The notes beneath the pieces were generated by a model. The model did not search any database. It worked only from the letters and a program-made list of their open reading frames with translations, and was not told the origin of the DNA. From NCBI GenBank assembly GCA_051201585.1, contig CP179198.1:1798001-1862000 (forward strand): 64,000 nt of DNA. Reading direction: 5' to 3'. Position 1 is the stretch's first letter. Each line of letters opens with the position of its first letter. Positions 53,505 to 62,090 of the stretch are shown here, in pieces. This DNA comes from UBA868 sp016776875 (lineage in GTDB: Bacteria; Pseudomonadota; Gammaproteobacteria; Arenicellales; UBA868). Position numbers and translations under genes: made by a program.

Positions 53505-54278
53505 ATGACAATTGGTTTTATCGGAACTGGTGTAATTAGTGAAGCCATGATTCGGGGGCTATGCGACGTTGCAGGCTATACGGATCAGATCGTGGTATCA
53601 AAACGATCTTTTGATCGCTCAAGACGGCTGAGCGAAGCGTATTCAAATATAACGATCTGCGAAACCAATACCGAAGTGGTTGACCAAAGCGACTGGGTAT
53701 TTGTTGGGGTTCTTCCCGATCAGGTTGAAATGGTGTTGCAAGCGTTATCGTTCAAAACAACACAAAAAGTCATTAGCCTAGTGGCAGGCGTGAGCCTGGA
53801 AGACTTAAAACGATATATACATCCATGCGAACATGTTATTAGGGCTATTCCCATGCCCCCGATCGAATTCGGAAAAGGGCCTCTGGCAATTTGTCCGAGT
53901 GATGATGCATTCGAGGCCTTTGCAAATAAAATCGGGGTTGTTGTCAGCATCGATGATGAGAATCAGTACAATCTTTTTGGGGCGGCGAGCGCCCTCATGT
54001 CCGATTTTTTTGCCCAAATCGCAAGCGTCAGCAAGTGGATGCAACTTCACGGTCTGGACCCAACAGCGTCGGCACGCTACGCTTGTGCCCTATACGAGTC
54101 CCTGGCGCTTCTTGCGACCAAGGAGTCAGCCGAGTCCCTTTCACGAATGAGCGAGGCCTGCCAAACCCCCGGTGGATTAAACGAACAATTTTTTAACTTT
54201 CGCCAATCATGCGGGGTAGATCAGTCATTACATGACGGGCTCAACCAAATCCTAAAACGCCTCGAATCCAGCAACTAA
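53505..54278 (+). CDS. Pyrroline-5-carboxylate reductase-like (ProC family) protein
   Basis: A 257-residue NAD(P)-binding protein from the ATG at 53505: MTIGFIGTGVISEAMIRGLC is the Rossmann start, KRSFDRSRRLSEAY follows, and VISLVAGVSLEDLKRYI and RAIPMPPIEFGKG match ProC. The C-terminal dimerisation helix has TPGGLNEQ, the family's TPGG motif. It reduces pyrroline-5-carboxylate to proline or a related imine. The sequence is divergent, so the exact substrate is open. Confidence 0.82.
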   Translation: MTIGFIGTGVISEAMIRGLCDVAGYTDQIVVSKRSFDRSRRLSEAYSNITICETNTEVVDQSDWVFVGVLPDQVEMVLQALSFKTTQKVISLVAGVSLEDLKRYIHPCEHVIRAIPMPPIEFGKGPLAICPSDDAFEAFANKIGVVVSIDDENQYNLFGAASALMSDFFAQIASVSKWMQLHGLDPTASARYACALYESLALLATKESAESLSRMSEACQTPGGLNEQFFNFRQSCGVDQSLHDGLNQILKRLESSN

Positions 54279-54306
54279 CCGAGCAATCACGAGTTCATCC
54301 ATTATC

Positions 54307-54495
54307 ATGACCGACTCCAAATTATCGGGTCAGGAGAAAGCAGAAACCTCTGGCCCAACCCCTAACAAAAAAAAGAAGGTAACGAGTTCGCCTCCACGCG
54401 GCCGTGGGAAAATGTACTGGAAATTTGCGGCAATTGAAGGCTGGAAAGCGGATAAGGCAGAGCTGCCCCTCGATATTTCGCCAAAAAAGAAGTAG
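54307..54495 (+). CDS. Small lysine-rich hypothetical protein
   Basis: A 62-residue basic protein (MTDSKLSGQEKAETSGPTPN, then KKKKVTSS, GRGKMYWKFAAIEGWKAD and a PLDISPKKK end). A low-complexity Lys/Pro N-terminus and a central aromatic patch suggest a nucleic-acid or ribosome associated protein. ATG at 54307, 29 bases after the ProC-like stop. No family recognised. Confidence 0.55.
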   Translation: MTDSKLSGQEKAETSGPTPNKKKKVTSSPPRGRGKMYWKFAAIEGWKADKAELPLDISPKKK

Positions 54496-54531
54496 TCACA
54501 TCCGCAAAGACAAATATCGGTTGATCAAATT

Positions 54532-54957
54532 GTGAACTCATTAAAACGTCCAAAGCCTCGTGATCTTGAACCGCACGGCGGATTTATGTTCGATCACCTG
54601 GGGATGAGATTTTCATTTTCAGAAGATGGCACCGTGGTGGGCCAGATCAAACTTGAGAATCATCATTTTTCCTGGCCTGGACGAGTTCATGCCGGCACAG
54701 TGTTTGCACTAGCCGACTCATGCGCCGGGTTTGGTTGCTTAAAAATGCTTCCCGATGGTGCATCTGGCTTCGCAACGCTCGAAACAAAAACCAACTTCAT
54801 CGCGACAACAGACGGAGGCGGCATTATTGCTTATGCCGACCCCGTCCACCTTGGGCGTTCTACCCAAACCTGGGATGTTGAAGTGCTCTCCGAGAAAGAC
54901 GATCGAAAAATGGCACTTTTTCGATGCACTCAAATGATTCTTTGGCCTGAAAAATGA
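54532..54957 (+). CDS. PaaI-type hotdog thioesterase
   Basis: A 141-residue protein with GGFMFDHLGMRFSFSEDGTV, the core WPGRVHAGTVFALADSCAGF and ETKTNFIATTDGG. The [HN]-x-G-x-x-x-x-L-A-D/E-S motif is that of hotdog acyl-CoA thioesterases. Start codon GTG at 54532. Its stop overlaps the ATG of the next gene as ATGA. Confidence 0.87.
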   Translation: MNSLKRPKPRDLEPHGGFMFDHLGMRFSFSEDGTVVGQIKLENHHFSWPGRVHAGTVFALADSCAGFGCLKMLPDGASGFATLETKTNFIATTDGGGIIAYADPVHLGRSTQTWDVEVLSEKDDRKMALFRCTQMILWPEK

Positions 54958-56150
54958 ATACAAGGATGCTCGATTACCAAGCCCACTCAAAGTTACAGTT
55001 ATTGAAAACGATCGCACAGCGCAATATTGATAGCAATCAGTTTGCCAGTATTGAATGGCAAATCGAAAAAGATGGTGATCTTTTTGATGAAGGCTGTGTG
55101 ACCCGACCCGATCTGGATTGGCAGTATCCACAGAATCCGATCTATCGCATTTATTCGATGACGAAGCCGATCGTTGCGTTGATGGGTGTTATCCTGGTTG
55201 AACGCGGCCAACTCCATCTTTCGACCGCTCTGGCTGATATCCTTCCCGAATTCAGCAAACTGGAAGTGATGCGCCTTGATGGCGCTAGAGAACAGGCGCA
55301 TCCGATCATCATCGAACAGCTTTTCACTCATCGAGCGGGCTTCACCTACAACTTTTTTCCTGACTGCCCGGTCTCTTCACTATATCGAGAGGATGGACTG
55401 GTGAACGATGGTGAATGCTCTCTCAACGATTTTGTGAGTCGGGCAGCTCAACTACCCCTTGTAAATCAACCTAACGAGCGTTGGCACTACAGCATCGCTA
55501 CGGATATTCTCGCGCGAGTTCTCGAAGTCGTTTCCGGAAAACCGCTCGGCGCGCTCTTGCAGCACGAAATCTTCGACACGCTCGATATGCCCGACACACA
55601 ATACTTTATTTCCCCATCGGAACGAGACCGCCTGCTACCCATGTATGGTCGATCGCTCGATGAAATTCTTAATGCGCCAGAAGCGACCTCGGAACTAAGA
55701 AAAATTGACATCGCGAATCAATACCCCTGTGATCGACCTGGGACTTTTGCTCGTGGAGGTCACGGGCTTTTCTCAACCACCAAAGACTACATGCGATTTG
55801 CCCAGTTTTGTCTAACTGGCCATTCGGCAATGGGTGTTCCACTCGTCTCAAGAAAAATGATGGATTTTATGTGGGCTAATCGGTTGCCCGCCGAGCAGTT
55901 GCCCTATTGGCTTGGCCCGTTTCCCGCGCCCGGTTATGGATTCAACCTATTCGGTCGAATCATGATTGACCCGGGGCAGGCCATTTCACTCACCGGTCTG
56001 GGCGAAGGTGGATGGGGTGGCGCGGCATCGACTTTTTTCTGGGCTGACCGGAATGAAAGTTTTACTGGCGTCATAATGACCCAAAATCTGGGGACGCTTA
56101 GCAGCATGCGCACTGACATGATGGCGGCAGCGTATCAAGCGATCCCTTAA
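54954..56150 (+). CDS. Serine hydrolase, beta-lactamase class C / esterase family
   Basis: A 398-residue protein without a signal peptide. The catalytic S-x-x-K is YSMTKP, the Y-x-N-like position is YSIA (HYSIATDILARVLEVVSG), and GGWGGAASTFFWADR near the end holds the third motif region. FTHRAGFTYNFF is typical of EstB-like esterases. Probably an ester or amide hydrolase, not a resistance enzyme. Translationally coupled to the thioesterase gene by an ATGA overlap. Confidence 0.87.
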   Translation: MNTRMLDYQAHSKLQLLKTIAQRNIDSNQFASIEWQIEKDGDLFDEGCVTRPDLDWQYPQNPIYRIYSMTKPIVALMGVILVERGQLHLSTALADILPEFSKLEVMRLDGAREQAHPIIIEQLFTHRAGFTYNFFPDCPVSSLYREDGLVNDGECSLNDFVSRAAQLPLVNQPNERWHYSIATDILARVLEVVSGKPLGALLQHEIFDTLDMPDTQYFISPSERDRLLPMYGRSLDEILNAPEATSELRKIDIANQYPCDRPGTFARGGHGLFSTTKDYMRFAQFCLTGHSAMGVPLVSRKMMDFMWANRLPAEQLPYWLGPFPAPGYGFNLFGRIMIDPGQAISLTGLGEGGWGGAASTFFWADRNESFTGVIMTQNLGTLSSMRTDMMAAAYQAIP

Positions 56151-56151
56151 G

Positions 56152-57051
56152 TTATCGCCCGCGGAGATCGGTCTTTTTCGCCCGATAAGCCGCAATCGCG
56201 GCGTCTATCCCAACTGCGGTCAGAATAATAAAACCACCAAGTAAAGTGGCATCCGAAGGTATTTCAGCCACCGTCAGCCACGCCCAGACGGGTCCCAACA
56301 CGGGCTCGATGAGCGCGAGTAACCCCACCTGAGCCGCGGGGACAAATCTTGCTCCCAGCATTAAAAGTATAAATCCCGCACCCACCTGAAAAACACCGAG
56401 ATATATGGAGGCGCCGAGGTCACGGCGGCTGATTGCAAAATCATCAATAAAAACGAGTGTGATCAGGGAAGCAATAATTGCTGCGAGCAACAGTGCAAGC
56501 AGCATATCTGGCTGCTTCGAGCGACGAACCAAGACGACAGAGATCGCGTAAGAGACCGGCAGCCATAGGGCAATTAAGTTTCCGAATGCCCGACCGCCTA
56601 TCAATCCTGCCCCAACCATTACACCCAGTCCAGACATCGCCACCAATATCGCGATCCAGGTCCGCAGCGGCACTCGTTCACGCAGCACCACCCAGCCAAG
56701 TGTCGCCGCAAAAAAAGGAGCCGCACTAAACACAAACAGTGCATTTGCAACCGTCGTATTAAGCAATGCGAATACGTATGCAACAAAACCTGTCCCCAGT
56801 ACGATGGCAAGAAGAGCATCCTCGAGACCCAGATGTTTTACCCGCTTGATAATATTCTGCTTTTCCCGCACGACGAGAACACACGCCAGAAGTGCAACCA
56901 TGCTCAGTGATCGATAAAACAAGATTTGCCAACCGTCAGCACTTTCAATTACCCGCAGACCGACCCCTGAGGTGCTGAGGCACAACGCGGATCCTGCCAC
57001 CATCAACATGCCGCGAGCATAATTTCCCGGGGGCTTCTGACTGACGCTCAC
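56152..57051 (-). CDS. EamA/DMT-family transporter
   Basis: About 299 residues from the GTG at 57051, which overlaps the TGA of the upstream EamA gene as GTGA. There are ten membrane spans in two EamA repeats: GVGLRVIESADGWQILFYRS, TVANALFVFSAAPFFAATLG and, in the second, VFQVGAGFILLMLGARFVPA, VGLLALIEPVLGPVWAWL. It exports or imports a small metabolite of unknown type. Coupled with its paralogue as a probable heterodimer-like pair. Confidence 0.88.
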   Translation of the reverse strand: MSVSQKPPGNYARGMLMVAGSALCLSTSGVGLRVIESADGWQILFYRSLSMVALLACVLVVREKQNIIKRVKHLGLEDALLAIVLGTGFVAYVFALLNTTVANALFVFSAAPFFAATLGWVVLRERVPLRTWIAILVAMSGLGVMVGAGLIGGRAFGNLIALWLPVSYAISVVLVRRSKQPDMLLALLLAAIIASLITLVFIDDFAISRRDLGASIYLGVFQVGAGFILLMLGARFVPAAQVGLLALIEPVLGPVWAWLTVAEIPSDATLLGGFIILTAVGIDAAIAAYRAKKTDLRGR

Positions 57052-57977
57052 GGTGTCGAGCCTTTTTTGTTGGGTTGTCCCGCAGAGAGGTCTCGAGCCA
57101 ACCAAAGCGCAATAAGGACAAGCGTAAGCGATATCCCATGATAGAGCTGAAACAATTCGCCTAACAGTAAGACTGCCAATAACGCGGAAAAGATCGGAGT
57201 AAGGTTGACAAAAACACCACTTCTGCCGGGGCCAATCAAATCAACGCTTCTCAGAAAAAATATTTGGGCCAAGAAAGAGGGAAAAATCGTTACATAGGCA
57301 ATTACGACCCATCCGGTCGCTGTTGGCCAAATAATCGATCCATTCCACCATTCATAAATAGCAAAAGGCGCCGATAGAAACGCTCCCGCAATAGCGAAAT
57401 AGGTAAAAAGGACAATACCGGAGACCGTGGGCCTGGTTTTCAGTCCCAATGTATATCCTGCATATAGAACACACGCACCGGCCATCATGAGATCTCCGTG
57501 ATTCAGCGAGAAGTCTGATAACTGCAGTGGCACCCCCCGAAGTGCTACCGTCACAACGCCAATCAATCCAATAATGACGCCGATGATCTGAACACCCGAA
57601 ACACGAGTGCCGTGAAGAAAAAAGGCCCCAATCAGCACAATGATCGGGATGGCGCCCTGAAGAATTCCAATATTGACAGCAGTCGTATAATGCGCGGAAA
57701 CATAAAACAAAAGATTAAATGCCGCGAGCCCTAACGCTCCCATCGCGAGTATATAGAGTCGCTTTTGCCGCAAAACTGGCCACGTCGAACGCATTTGTCG
57801 CGCATAAAAAAGCGGCAATACGATCATCAGCAAACCCCACCGGGAGAACGTCAATAGCGCAGGAGACACCTCTCCCACGGCCGCTTTTCCTGCCACTGTA
57901 TTACCCGCCCAAAAAAGTGTCGTCAACGTGACTAACAATACTGGTTGAGACCAAAACCAGTTAATGAGCTTTTTCAT
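57048..57977 (-). CDS. EamA/DMT-family transporter
   Basis: A 309-residue ten-span carrier opening MKKLINWFWSQPVLLVTLTT. Two EamA repeats are present, with LFWAGNTVAGKAAVGEVSPA (span 1), HYTTAVNIGILQGAIPIIVL and, in the second half, VDLIGPGRSGVFVNLTPIFS. Substrate unknown. Its stop overlaps the GTG start of a second EamA gene. Confidence 0.9.
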   Translation of the reverse strand: MKKLINWFWSQPVLLVTLTTLFWAGNTVAGKAAVGEVSPALLTFSRWGLLMIVLPLFYARQMRSTWPVLRQKRLYILAMGALGLAAFNLLFYVSAHYTTAVNIGILQGAIPIIVLIGAFFLHGTRVSGVQIIGVIIGLIGVVTVALRGVPLQLSDFSLNHGDLMMAGACVLYAGYTLGLKTRPTVSGIVLFTYFAIAGAFLSAPFAIYEWWNGSIIWPTATGWVVIAYVTIFPSFLAQIFFLRSVDLIGPGRSGVFVNLTPIFSALLAVLLLGELFQLYHGISLTLVLIALWLARDLSAGQPNKKGSTP

Positions 57978-57997
57978 TTAACGCAGAAATATCGGGT

Positions 57998-59909
57998 TCA
58001 ACTACGAGGGTCGCGCATCTTTTCAACCATGCCTTCGAGTTCGGTCCAGCGCGCAATGTGCCGCTCAAGTTCCGCTTCCAAATCTGTCAGCTGATCGAGA
58101 ATTGGCTGGGTATCGGTATATGCCTGCTCATAAAAATTGGCTTCAAGGGTTTCCGCTCTAAGTATTTCAATCTTCTTCTCAACGGAATCAATGACCTGCG
58201 GCAATTTGTCGAGTTCGCGTTGCAGTATATACGAAAGCTTTCGACCAGGTCCCGTCTCCCGACTCTTTCCAATTTCCAAATCTCCCACGCATCCTTTTTT
58301 AGTCGCTGATTCACCTGTTGCGAGTGACCGACCCCGTCTTTTCCAATCAGTGTAATTGCCTACATAAGGATGAATCCCGCCATCTGATTCAAACGCAAGA
58401 ATGGCCGAAACTGTATTGTCCAGAAATGCTCGGTCATGGCTTACAACGATTAATGTGCCGGAATATTCCTGAAGGCGCTCCTCCAGCACTTCAAGCGTTT
58501 CAACATCCAAATCATTCGTCGGCTCATCCAGAATCAGTAGGTTGGCGGCCTGCGTAAACAGTCTCGCAAGAATAACTCTATTGCGTTCGCCCCCCGACAG
58601 CGATCGAATCGGAGTGAGCGCCCGCTTAGCTGTAAACAGAAACCCCCGAAGATAGCCAACAACATGGCGAGGCTTTCCATTTAAAGTGACATACTCTCTT
58701 CCATCGCCGACAATTTGCGCGACCGTTTGATCAAGATCCAGTTTCCGCCGGTGCTGATCGAAGTAGCCCAAATGTACATTCACACCCCACTTAATTGTGC
58801 CCGCGCTCGGCGCTATCTCTCCCAACATCAGTTTCAAAAGCGTACTCTTTCCAACCCCATTATTGCCGACCAGACCAATCCGATCTCCCCGCTGAACCCG
58901 TAGCGAAAAATTCTGGATCAACATGTTGTTGTCATAGCCAAAAGCAATATTTTTAATATCAAGCACTTTTCGACCCGAATTCTCGGCTTCTTCAATATGG
59001 ACTCGCGCTCGTGCATCAGGATTAACCCGCTGGGCACGTTCTTCGCGCATGTGTTCAAGCGCTCGAACCCGCCCCTCGTTACGCGTGCGACGCGCTTTAA
59101 TTCCTTGACGGATCCAGGCCTCTTCCTCCTCAAGTTTACGATCAAATTCGCTATTCGCTTCGCGCTCTGCTTTCAATGCATCATCTCGGCGCCTTAAAAA
59201 GTCTTTGTAATCCCCGGGCCAGCTTCAGCTTGCCCCGATCAATTTCCACGATTCGAGTGGCAAGCCGCTGAAGAAACGCCCGGTCATGGGTAATAAAAAG
59301 CACCGCTCCCGAAAAGGCGGAGATACGATTCTCAAGCCAGGCAATCGTTGCAAAATCGAGATGATTGGTGGGCTCATCCAGTAACAGTAAGTCGGGCTTG
59401 GCAACAAGCGCTCGGGCCAGTGCCGCTCGGCGACGCCAACCCCCTGAAAGAGTTGCCATTGGCTGTCCGGCATCAAGCTCCATTTCAGTGCAAATAGCCT
59501 GCACCTGCTGCTGAGGATGCCAGCCACCATGCGCCTCAATATGGGTCTGCAGATCCTGGAGCGCCTTAAGTCCATTGGCGTCCGAAACCGACTCTGATTG
59601 AATCCGATACTGATCAGTCAAGGTAATAATGTCCGACAAGCCTTCAGACACGAATTCGCCCACATCCCGGCCTTCATCCTCCGGCAAAACCTGTGTGAGC
59701 TCGCTAATGCAAATCTCGCCGATACTCTGGACCTCACCCTCGTCCGGATCCTGCTCTCCAGTAACCAGTCTGAGTAAGGAGGTTTTCCCGGCGCCATTTC
59801 GGCCAATCAGGCAAACCCGCTCTCCCGGCTCGATTGAGAAATCTGCCGCTCTCAGGATGCTTCGGGCGCCAAAAGCGAGGCTGACGGAGTCGAGTCTGAT
59901 CAGGAACAT
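57998..59909 (-). CDS. uup: ABC-F ATPase Uup, frame broken by one base
   Basis: Two ABC domains in consecutive frames. The first (59909 to 59181 as read) has GRNGAGKTSLLRLVTGEQDP, LSGGWRRRAALARALV, LLLDEPTNHLDF. The second (57998 up to about 59220) has EEEAWIRQGIKARRTRNEGR, the Uup linker, GNNGVGKSTLLKLMLGEI and LILDEPTNDLDVE, ending in a coiled-coil tail. The join needs a one- or two-base change between DRGKL and SWPGDYKDFLRRR; the coding-strand DNA there is AAGCTGAAGCTGG (59218-59230 on the plus strand). All motifs are conserved, so a sequence error is likely. Uup acts in ribosome function and limits transposon excision in E. coli. Confidence 0.85.
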
Positions 59910-60161
59910 AAGCGCTTTTCTAAGACGGTAAAATAATTTAGGGACGACGGAATATTAACCGAGGACGTGTCTTTCTGTACGCGGCTGACCAACCACTGGC
60001 AAGGAAATTTAAGGCGGTCATCTGACTTGATCGGGCGAGCAGAAACCCGTCGGACTTTTTCTGAGAATTTTAGGTCGCTTTTTTTTAATTTTTTACTTCT
60101 CTTGCAGTCATCAAAGGCGTAGACTCCGCGAGCCTCAACACGATATTTTTAGAATTCTACT

Positions 60162-61598
60162 GTGAGATTCGCCCTTTCTATTCTCCGGACACTCTCCGCA
60201 CTGATGATTTCGGTGTCGTTGCTCATGTTTGGCAACAGCATGACCTCGACGCTGCTGGCGCTTCGCGCGGACATCGAGAATTACTCGAATGAAATGGTGG
60301 GTTTTATTGCATCAGGTTATTTTTTGGGATTCGCGATTGGTACTTTCCGGTCGGGACCGCTGATTAACCGGATCGGTCATATACGCGCCTTCTCGGCTTT
60401 CTCTGCCGTGGCTGCGGCCTCGGTTTTACTTGTCTTAATTACGTCAAATGCATGGGCGTGGGTCGGTCTGCGGGCAGTCATGGGCGCTGCTGCCGCTGGT
60501 TTATTTGTTGTTGTTGAAAGCTGGCTAAATAACAGGGCAACAAATAATTCCCGGGGAATTCTGCTTTCCCTATACATCATGATTGGGTACGTCGCGTCTG
60601 CGTTTGGGCAACAGACCATAAAATTTGGTGATCCGGGAAGTTACGAACTATTTCTGCTTGCTGGCGTGGTGCTAACCCTTTCGCTTGTTCCGGTAGCGCT
60701 TACCCGGGCAACTCACCCCGACCCCGTAGAAAAACCATTCCTGAATATTCGCAAGCTTTATACTGTGTCTCCAACAGCGTTCGGCGCTTGTCTTGTTGCC
60801 GGCCTGATTACATCGAGCTGGTGGGGACTGGGTCCAGTCTACGGGCGAGAAGTTGGACTCAATGTTGAACAGATTTCTGGCTTTATGACCGCTGGCCTTG
60901 TTGGCGGCATGCTCCTTCAGATTCCGATCGGGCGACTTTCTGACCGCTTTGATCGACGTTTCATACTGCTCGCAGTTACGATAGGACTTACGGGTCCCGC
61001 GCTCATGCTGGTTCTCGGAGATTTGCTCGCCGGTTGGACGCTCATCACAACTGTCGCGCTCTTCTTTGGGTTGAGCTCAACTCTATACCCTCTCAGCATC
61101 GCCTATGCGAACGATTATCTGGAGCCCGGAGATATTGTGGCTGCCAGCGGCGGATTTGTGTTGGTTTATGGAATCGGTGCAGTATTGGGACCCCTTGCAT
61201 CCTCCTATTCCATGCGCATGATTGGCCCATCAGGGATGTTCATGTTTATTATTCTGGCCGCAGGAATTCTGGTGCTGATGATTCTGTCTCGAATGCGGAT
61301 CCGTCAGTGGGCTCACGTTGTTGAAAAAGAGCCTTACGTGCCTGCCGCTGAAACGCCGAGGGCCGTTGGTGATCTAGACCCACGAGCGGAGGTCGATGAT
61401 GGCTATGATCAGGGTCCCGATATTCTGAGCACACCGGAAGTCACAACAGGTGAAGAAAAGTCCTTCGCGTTCTGGCTTGGCCGTTGGGGAGAAAGTGCTG
61501 AAGATGATGACAAAACAAACGAATCCGAAATCCTTGTCCAAGTCGCGGCAGAGGAAGGTACCAGTGACTCCGTCGGGAAGGCAACCTCTAAGGGCTGA
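60162..61598 (+). CDS. MFS transporter, YcaD-like, with long acidic C-terminal tail
   Basis: A 478-residue carrier starting at GTG 60162. Twelve spans: NSMTSTLLALRADIENYSNE, GFIASGYFLGFAIGTFRSGP, MGAAAAGLFVVVESWLNNRA, and motif A-like GRLSDRFDRRFILL in the second half. This is the pattern of the YcaD/FsR group. After about residue 390 a cytosolic tail of nearly 80 residues follows, rich in Asp and Glu (DLDPRAEVDDGYDQGPD, AEDDDKTNESEIL), far beyond the usual length. Convergent with greA, six bases apart. Confidence 0.85.
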   Translation: MRFALSILRTLSALMISVSLLMFGNSMTSTLLALRADIENYSNEMVGFIASGYFLGFAIGTFRSGPLINRIGHIRAFSAFSAVAAASVLLVLITSNAWAWVGLRAVMGAAAAGLFVVVESWLNNRATNNSRGILLSLYIMIGYVASAFGQQTIKFGDPGSYELFLLAGVVLTLSLVPVALTRATHPDPVEKPFLNIRKLYTVSPTAFGACLVAGLITSSWWGLGPVYGREVGLNVEQISGFMTAGLVGGMLLQIPIGRLSDRFDRRFILLAVTIGLTGPALMLVLGDLLAGWTLITTVALFFGLSSTLYPLSIAYANDYLEPGDIVAASGGFVLVYGIGAVLGPLASSYSMRMIGPSGMFMFIILAAGILVLMILSRMRIRQWAHVVEKEPYVPAAETPRAVGDLDPRAEVDDGYDQGPDILSTPEVTTGEEKSFAFWLGRWGESAEDDDKTNESEILVQVAAEEGTSDSVGKATSKG

Positions 61599-61604
61599 AT
61601 TGTG

Positions 61605-62090
61605 TTACGACTTGTCCGCGGTGTAACGAACGGCTAAAACCTCATAGCGACGCAAACCGCTCGGGGCTTGAAACTCAATCTCAACGCCTTCTACCTTCCC
61701 AATAAGCGCTTTCGCGATGGGGGAACTATGCGAAATCAGGCCTTGATCAATATTGGCTTCCAATTCGCCTACGATCCGATAGGTTACCTCTCGATCGCCC
61801 TCTTCTTCCCAAAGATCAACCCACGCACCAAAAACAACTTTTCCATTGGCATTTAACTGCACAGGATCAATAACTTCTGCAACCGATAGCTTGGAGTCCA
61901 ACTCGGCTATTCGACCTTCAATGAAACCCTGCTGCTCTCGCGCGGCATGATATTCCGCATTCTCGGATAAATCCCCATGCGCGCGAGCTTCAGCGATCGC
62001 CTGAATAACGGCAGGTCTATCTTGTTTTTTTAGTCTGGATAATTCATCCTGGAGTCGCTCAGCGCCATCAGGAGTCAATAGTACTCTCAT
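61605..62090 (-). CDS. greA: Transcription elongation factor GreA
   Basis: A 161-residue protein. The N-terminal coiled coil (LTPDGAERLQDELSRLKKQD, ENAEYHAAREQQGFIEGRIA, with the Asp/Glu tip near DLSENAEYH) and the C-terminal domain (VEGVEIEFQAPSG) are intact. It rescues backtracked RNA polymerase by stimulating transcript cleavage. The ATG overlaps the carB TGA as ATGA; carB-greA adjacency is common in gammaproteobacteria. Confidence 0.96.
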   Translation of the reverse strand: MRVLLTPDGAERLQDELSRLKKQDRPAVIQAIAEARAHGDLSENAEYHAAREQQGFIEGRIAELDSKLSVAEVIDPVQLNANGKVVFGAWVDLWEEEGDREVTYRIVGELEANIDQGLISHSSPIAKALIGKVEGVEIEFQAPSGLRRYEVLAVRYTADKS

